From Pleurodeles waltl (taxonomy: Eukaryota; Chordata; Amphibia; Caudata; Salamandridae): a stretch of 64,000 nt of DNA. Location: positions 342,367,844-342,431,843 of the forward strand of contig NC_090440.1 in assembly GCF_031143425.1 (NCBI RefSeq), read 5' to 3'. The notes beneath the pieces are model-generated. The model did not search any database. It had not been told where the DNA came from and saw only the letters and a list, made by a program, of their open reading frames with translations. This document shows, one piece after another, positions 57,641 through 64,000 of the stretch (position 1 is its first letter; every line of letters begins with the position of its first letter). Made by a program: the position numbers and the translations under genes.

Positions 57641-58527
57641 CATGGTGGCTCCTCGTGGATCTGGCGTCGTGGACTCATGTGGCTGTGGTGCCCCCCCCTT
57701 CCCTTCCCCCTGAGGTGCCTGTAGTTTTTACATCTGATGCCCCTGCAGTGTTCTCTCCAAAGGACTCAGGTCTCCTGTGTGGGCTTTGCCCTTGTTTCTC
57801 AAAACTTTGGCCCACGGACATGATGAATTCGTAGGATGTGCAGGACTTGTTACTTCAGTTATACACTGATGTGTATATCATTTGTTTTCTTGTAAATATC
57901 TTTCATGGTTGTACAATAATTTTCAGGAGCTTTTTGGTACATAAATATTTATTCCAAATTTGATTATGTCATAGCATTTTTCAGGGGTGTTTGGGTGGTG
58001 TCACTGTGACTTGTTGCTCTGCATTGGTGTGTACATAGTTGGGGGGGGGGTCGCATATGTGTGTGGCCGTAACCTTTCGTCCTCCCCCTCCCGTGTGTCG
58101 TAGGTGCAGTACTCACCGTTGTCGTCTGCGCCGGACTTCGTACTCGTGGTAGATGAGAAGGTAGACGAGAGTAGGTAGGATGTTTAATTCGGGTTCCATG
58201 CTGTCCTCCTTCCTCCTGGAGTGCGTAGTGGTGTGCATTTTCCCGTTCGTAGTCTGTTTCCGCCGTGTTTTTATCGGCGGTGCTCCCGCCCCGGAAAAGG
58301 TGGCGGATTGGTGAGTTGTGATAGTGTGGGCGGTACATTGTCTGCCGCCTGGCTGTTGGCGGTGACCGCCGCGCTGTTTGTTTGTACCGCCGTGGCGGTC
58401 GGAGTGTTAAAGTGGCTGCCTGTGTTGGCGGTTCCCGCCAGGGTCAGAATTCCATTTTTTTGACCGCCAGCCTGTTGGCGGGTTGGCCGCCGCTTTAACA
58501 CCGACCGCCAGGGTTAGAATCACCCCC
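57641..58527 (+). other. 3' non-coding end and right terminal repeat of copy B
   Basis: Shares with copy A (47110-47926) the GTTCTCTC stretch after the arrays, the TTGTAAATAT run and the final GCCAGCCTGTTGGCGG...CCGCCAGG block that forms the subterminal and terminal repeat. No gene seen. Confidence 0.7.
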
Positions 58528-58530
58528 TTT

Positions 58531-59960
58531 GTCTGCCTACAAATCAAATTCTGTTGTATGTGCATACTGATCTCAGGTCACAACCCACCAATGAACTGTA
58601 CTCCCCATATCTTGTTTCTTGGGATCTTCTTGTCCAATGTGTTGTTTAAACACCTGCAACAATTGCTCAAAGTAAGCATGCACTGATTCTTTAGCTTCTT
58701 TAGTAGTTCTTTTGATCTTTGGCCAATCCATATTTGTTATTGAAACTTCGCCAATCAATATCTTTTGCTGGACCTTTTCCCTTCAAAAAGGTAATCACAT
58801 CATTACATTCACATGCATCTCTTGGAGGCTCAGTAGGTGGTCATTGTACAGCTATTTTACATTCAGCCCACAGATCACTCGATACCACAGTATCAAGGAA
58901 AATGTTCAAGTCTGTCCATACAACCGTCAATATGTTTACAAATCTGTATACCACTGTACAGAATTCTATCTTAACTTTCAAAAATTGTTCATAAATGGGG
59001 CAAGGCTACCTCTACCGCATGGTACATGGACATATCCGTCACCTGGTAGCTCCCTCATAGGGAAAGTTAAAGTTTCATCTTCATCTGGGAGTGCTGGTGG
59101 TGGCTTACCATCCATTTCTGTGTTACCTGTTTGATTCTCTTTCTTAACCTGTTTCTTTGCCTACTTACTTTATCAAAATCACTCCATTTGCAGATGTCCT
59201 TTACTAATTCTGCAGTTTGTACTCTCATTCCTCGTTGTCACAATAGCTTCATCATCTAGTTGTACCCTGAAGTTATTCTGTTAGAGAACACTTTAAGAAA
59301 GGTCCACCTCTTATTTTCTTGCCAATTCAGTTTATTTATCTTGGGTGCCAGCTGCATGTCTTGTAATTTCTTCACTTTAGTATATCAGTTCATTTTCCTG
59401 ATATTGATTCAGATGTGAAATATCTTAGCACCTTCTGATAATTTCCTCAAATTCTAACCTCAATTTTGGCACATTTAAGGGTCTTGACTTTTCCTGGTTA
59501 GTAGAGGGTCTCTCAGTCTCTCTCACCTTCTTATTTTCTGATTTCTGAAATCTCTTCAAACCTTGTCATCAGATTGTCCTTTTTCTCCTTGTGCAACTGG
59601 TGTTATGAAGACAATTATCCTCCCTTCTCTTAACTTTTGAACATTTTGCAGTAGTGTTCAAACAACAATCTGTGAATTCTGCAATACCAGGTTAAACCCT
59701 GTCACAGTTACTACTCCTACTGCACCTATAGCAAGAGTGTTTAGAAAAATGCTTATTGGTGCAGTAGTAACCAACATTGCCAATGTCTGTGCTGATACAA
59801 GTTGTAACACTGGGGCATAACAGTTATAATTGAAGCAGTAACAATTACAGTAGAGGCTGTTTCAGTAGGTTCAGGAACAATCAGTAGTGGTCTATCAATG
59901 TAAATTGTGCTTAGAACAGTAGGGGCTGTAGGTACCATAGCACTAGTGGTTGTAACACTA
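58531..59960 (-). pseudogene. gag: Older-ERV gag remnant, central part
   Basis: Minus-strand traces line up with the younger gag: 58758-58573 (KRTTKEAKESVHAYFEQLLQVFKQHIG, broken frame) matches its capsid C-terminal part; 59938-59753 matches its Pro-rich domain (PTVLSTIYIDRPLLIVPEP versus PPDPIYTKPRLI). Order right-to-left is as expected for minus orientation. Many stops and frame changes. It was joined to the nucleocapsid piece at 48187-48846 before copy B inserted. Confidence 0.7.
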
Positions 59961-60545
59961 CCGGCCTCGTTACGAGTCTGGCGGTTACTAGACTGCCAGA
60001 CTCGTGGATTGCAGTCCGACCACTGCCAATGCGGCGGTCGGAGAGCCTCACCACAACCCTAGTGGTCTAGCTGCCAGGGAGCCGCCAGCTCTGCCAGAAT
60101 TGGAGATCCCGATGGTCTGGAGGTGGCAACGGTGCTAATCTGCCAGGGCAGCACTGCAAGCGGCGCTGCCCTGGGGATTACGACCCCACTCTCTACCAGC
60201 AGTTTCATGCGGTACAACTGCCATGAAAATGCTGGCAGAGAACTGGTGCAGGGCCCCCGGCCAGCAACATCACAATGTTTACTGTCTGCTTTGCAGACAG
60301 TGAACATTGCAAGGGTGCTGATGCACCTGTGCTCTACAGCATTGCTGCTAGCTTGATTATTAGCCGGAGACGATTCTGTAGGCTGTTTCGCACTAGGCCA
60401 GCGGGCGGAAACTCAGGTTTTCACCCCCTGACCTAGTGGGAAACTCTTAATGGGGCTGGCGCGGAGGTAACCTGTATTGCGGCAACCTCCCCATCTGAAG
60501 TTCGGCAGATGGTGTAAACTGTCCGCTGAACACATAATGAGCCCC
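59961..60545. mobile_element. 0.58-kb Harbinger-type MITE in the older gag
   Basis: Left end CCGGCCTCGTTACGAGTCTGGCGG and right end complement GGGGCTCATTATGTGTTCAGCGG form imperfect terminal inverted repeats of the same style as the other Harbinger ends here (G-rich, CTCATTAYG, GGCGG). GC-rich against AT-rich flanks. No coding capacity. Target duplication not clear. Confidence 0.6.
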
Positions 60546-61100
60546 TGTGTGTATTTACTGTGGGAGCCACATATGGAGGTGGATGTGAAGACAACAAGGC
60601 TTCTAAAATTTCATCCCCTGAATCACTATCCGTGTCTGCTTAGCTTGCAGCTTCCTCATCATCATTTCCCTGTTTCTGATTCTTTTTAACTTTTCAGTAG
60701 TTATAGCTGGGTAAGACCTAGCTCCAGCAGGAGATCACCTTGACTGACATCTCTTTCCCTTTTCACAATAGGTTCTACTAATACCAACCAATATTAATAC
60801 AAACAAATTGTTATGGTCCCTATCTCATTTGTAAAGTTGATGGTACCTCATGAATCTGCACCACAAACCTTCATCAGACAAATAACATATTTTTATTTTT
60901 CAACTATCCTAGGATCTGACACTCTTAGGAGTCCGATAGCAATTTCAACAGCTCAACATCTAACTATAGACACTGCTATTTCACAAAACACATAAGCTCA
61001 ACAGGATAAGGATGACACATAACCCTATTAATACTCACACCTTCACCACTGCAACCCCGTTCGAAACTGCAAATTCTTCAGTCTTCAAGTTCAGGCTTTA
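60546..61100 (-). pseudogene. Older-ERV gag N-part and leader
   Basis: Continues the minus-strand gag trace on the other side of the MITE, with an acidic Asp/Ser/Glu patch (plus strand TCATCATCATTTCC and similar) like the one after matrix in the younger gag. No open frame. The boundary to the LTR is approximate. Confidence 0.5.
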
Positions 61101-62330
61101 GGCTTAAAGGACATGGGCAATTCTAAGTTGAGCTAATTTATTTCAGCTCCTCTCTTTTGTGACTGTCCTCTCACTACCATTTGAGGGTGCGGGATTTTCC
61201 ATATCTCAGCCTTCAGGCTTAATCATTAAATATTCCCCTCCATTGGTTGTATGGACCCTTGTTCATCAACCGAGAGGAATGAGGAACAATCATCTACAAT
61301 GAATTGTTAAAGACTTTAAATTTAGTCAATAAAGATAGTTAATGTGAGCTAAAGGGTTTTATTTTCAAATCATTTAGTCTTTCATCAATTTCTTCTTTAG
61401 GCATTAATCTTTAGATTTCAACATTAAAAGTTAATAATATAATCCATCAATCTATATTTAATTATGAAATAGAAGAAAAGTTTGTTAGTATCAGAGTCAA
61501 AATAGTAATGACACAATAATCGTGTTCCATAAAGGAAATTCCCTAGTCTAAATTAATTTGACGTAAGGAGGGAGAAAAAATGTGTTGGCTCAGAAACGTA
61601 ATTAAAAGTTCTGATGAGACAGAAATCTATGTGCAAGCATGAAAAGTTTATGTTACAAGATATCAGCAGACAATCAAAGAAAATCTAAGTAATGCCACTT
61701 CTCATGAAGGGAAGGCATCAGAAACTCAAAGACGAATATTCAGAGAGTCAGGAACAGAAATCTGGTTCCTTAGCATCTGGGGTTCTGAGAGCTACTCAAG
61801 GAACACAGACTAATATAAACAAATTCTACATTGCAACGTTATTTATTTTCGTCGTCTTCATCCTCCAATAGATCGGAATAAGCAAACTCCCCATTTTCTC
61901 ACTAGAGCATAGAGGACTTTCAGGCAGTAATCCTTGATAAATTACAACATTGTTTTCTTCCAGTCACAAATTATCCTCCTGGTGAGAACCTTCCTATCAG
62001 CTGTCTAATACAAAAGGAGTGTCTGTACACTAGCTAATAGTAGGCTTCTAAAGTAGCAACATCTGCAGAAACTAGAAGATAAACATCTTGCACAATGTGA
62101 AAAAACAGGCCTTTCAGTGGTAATGCATTATTTTTCTTTTAATATGGCATTATGGATTAGGCTAACTTAATTCGGCACCTTATTTATGTGCAAGGTTTAC
62201 AACAGTATAGTTACCTCAAACAAGATTTGCATTTACCATATATTTGAATAATAATTGCATTTTGACTTTAAATAAAGTTTGCAGCGGCAATGGCAAACCC
62301 CACTTATAACAAAATTGCTCAGTCTGCCTC
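61100..62330 (-). repeat. 5' LTR of the older ERV
   Basis: Reverse complement matches 22330-23530. It lies where a 5' LTR should be, directly upstream of the gag traces in minus orientation. Edges are approximate; the plus strand reads ...CTGCCTCA near 62331, a possible TGAGGCAG start. Confidence 0.65.
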
Positions 62331-63600
62331 ACAAGAAAACTGTGATGCCTCCGCTAACTTTTTCTTAATAAAGTGTAGGCCATTTGCCAGATTTTTGACA
62401 TGAATTCATCTTACATTTCATGCCAAAAGCAGAGCCCACCCTTGCTACTTCTCTTAAAGATAATTTACCAGAGTTGGACTCCCTTACTCTGGACTCCAGG
62501 AAGGTTTTATTAAATGGTGAACAAAATGGCTTGAGTACTACTCTACAGTATAAGGCAAGAGTGCCTTGGAACACAAAACGTGAAAGGGAACTGGAAGACA
62601 AGGAAAAGAGTAGAAAATATATGTACACACAATAGGTCTTTAGAAACACATGCCTCAAGTACACACAGTTCAATTATCCTCATCAGATGTAATTAAAACC
62701 CCAGCAACTCAATATTAATTTTGAGCTCCAGAAAATGACCTGCCCCCACTGTGACGCTGAGGTGGCAGACTTCTTTTTTTTTACATGGAAATCCCAGGTG
62801 ATTAGAGAGTACAGAGAGCAGATGGCAACACATTTTGAAACCACTCTAGGCACAATTGGATTTTATAGACCTGAATCATGTTGGGGTCCTGCGCAAGGTG
62901 AGTACTGGTTTCCTGGACATCGCTGGAATGTGGGACAAGGTTATACATAACTTTTAGGGTAGGCTAGAAAAAGATCCTTGAAACACAATAGTGATATTTA
63001 GAAGATATAAGTTGTCCAGCCTCTGAGAAGAGAGTAATGATTAAAATGTAGAACACATGGGTGTATCACCTACTAAGGCAATAACAGTTTTATAAAGAAG
63101 AATTTTCCAACAAGTCTAATTGGTCTTAAGATATAACATGTGACCACATATGCCATCTGTTGCCACACTAGAATTTGTTTTTATGACCAAATACATAAAT
63201 ACATAGGAATAATGTCAATGATGCACAAAGAAGCAATGCAATTGTGATGTGTGTATCACATGGTTAAAAGGACCTAAATAAAACTTAATAAAAAGAGTTT
63301 TACAATTATTAATAGTCCTCACATGACACATAGAGATTTAGAGATTATTATTTGCCATATTCTCCAGATGCCTAGCTGACAAATTACAATGTGTGCAAAG
63401 GCACCACAGATTGCCACCCCTCCGTCAAACAGGGGACCCTGTGGGTCCTTGCAAGGGTAATTTTACCATTACCATTTTGTCAACCAAGCAGCCTGCTACA
63501 AAAACAACAGTTGGTTCATTGTAAACAGTTACTATATAACTCTGTTTAAATGTGTCATCTGAAAACACACCACTGGAGCTAAATCCTTTGTCACATCCAT
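62331..63600. other. Unassigned DNA
   Basis: About 1.3 kb. A 71-codon plus-strand frame at 62735-62950 (MTCPHCDAEVADFF) has no family I recognise. Nothing else stands out. Confidence 0.4.
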
Positions 63601-64000
63601 CAATCTGGCATGTCAGGTAGCTACCTTAAATTAATCCCTATAATAAAAGAATACCCGACCTCTTAAACAGCAACATGGATACACCCTACAGTACTGGCTT
63701 TATCAGGGGTTGAACTGGACAATTTATGTAAAGTCAAAATATAGTTTAAGTACCCAAAAATAAAAGCACAGCATCTCTCTCCATCGCACAAGTTTCCAGA
63801 GTCCACAAAAGCCATTCCAGTGGATGGTCTTTCTACTAGATTACCACTAAGTCCTGGAATAACCTCCTGCAACACATCAGGATGTCCCCATCACTTCTCA
63901 ACTTTTGGAGGAAGCTAAAAACCTGGCTGTTTGACTAAGAGTTCCACAAGGCCTACACTCCTACTTAGGACCTGGACACCCTCACTGGTGATTAGCCAAC
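63601..64000 (+). pseudogene. 3' end of a CR1/L2-like LINE, running out of the window
   Basis: A plus-strand frame around 63850-63940 reads SWNNLLQHIRMSPSLLNF then RKLKTWLFD, the standard C terminus of CR1/L2-group reverse-transcriptase proteins. Upstream frames are broken. The 3' tail is outside the window. Confidence 0.6.

Larger units (their letters stand above)
48847..58527 (+). mobile_element. Harbinger copy B, full length (9.7 kb), three genes
   Basis: Left end GGGGTCATTCTGACCTCGGCGG, right end complementary GGGGGTGATTCTAACCCTGGCGG, flanked by TTT on both sides (48844-48846 and 58528-58530). Contents in order: spliced Myb-like gene (plus), HARBI1-type transposase (minus), spliced second Myb-like gene (plus), three tandem arrays, terminal repeat. 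The element interrupts the gag region of the older ERV. A transposase plus a Myb-like protein is the known Harbinger/PIF plan. A second, paralogous Myb-like gene and unusually long 3' arrays are the unusual parts. Confidence 0.9.

Overview
The window looks like intergenic DNA from a very large, repeat-rich vertebrate genome. A salamander, perhaps a newt, fits best. This is inference from repeat style: 2.5-3 kb LTRs, many Harbinger elements whose ends carry GGCGG/CCGCC words, spliced transposon genes, and retrovirus relics. I found no host gene, tRNA, rRNA or CRISPR array. Nearly everything interpretable is a transposable element, and many are nested.

Layout. (1) 1-12940: a nearly complete class I (gamma-like) endogenous retrovirus on the minus strand. 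The left LTR is cut by the window edge. It has an open env, a pol with one nonsense codon and one frameshift, a broken gag, a primer-binding site resembling the initiator-Met tRNA 3' end, and a 5' LTR at 11357-12940. (2) 12941-23530: decayed DNA with an inverted solo LTR (13435-16013), LINE tails and LINE pieces, an L1/Tx1-like ORF1 relic, a 1.2-kb foldback element (19975-21170), and an LTR fragment of a second, older ERV. (3) 23531-32872: a CR1/L2-like LINE split by a solo LTR with a perfect 5-bp target duplication, then env remnants of the older ERV split by another LTR that carries a palindromic MITE. (4) 32873-36877: a CR1/L2-type LINE with tandem 5' monomers. (5) 36878-48846: older-ERV protease and nucleocapsid pieces interrupted by a small Harbinger derivative, a large Harbinger copy (copy A, itself hit by a 2.46-kb LTR), and a second palindromic MITE. 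(6) 48847-58527: a full-length 9.7-kb Harbinger (copy B). (7) 58528-64000: older-ERV gag and 5' LTR with a Harbinger MITE inside, unassigned DNA, and the 3' end of a LINE.

The most informative unit is Harbinger copy B. It holds a two-exon Myb-like gene with an uninterrupted frame (49437-50937), a convergent HARBI1-type transposase with a single-base frameshift near its C terminus (minus strand), and a three-exon second Myb-like gene with an uninterrupted frame (52944-55249). The second Myb gene is divergent from the transposase across an interval whose pair of CCAAT boxes is conserved at identical spacing in copy A. Three minisatellite arrays follow. Two paralogous Myb-like proteins plus a transposase in one element is the best candidate here for an under-described system.
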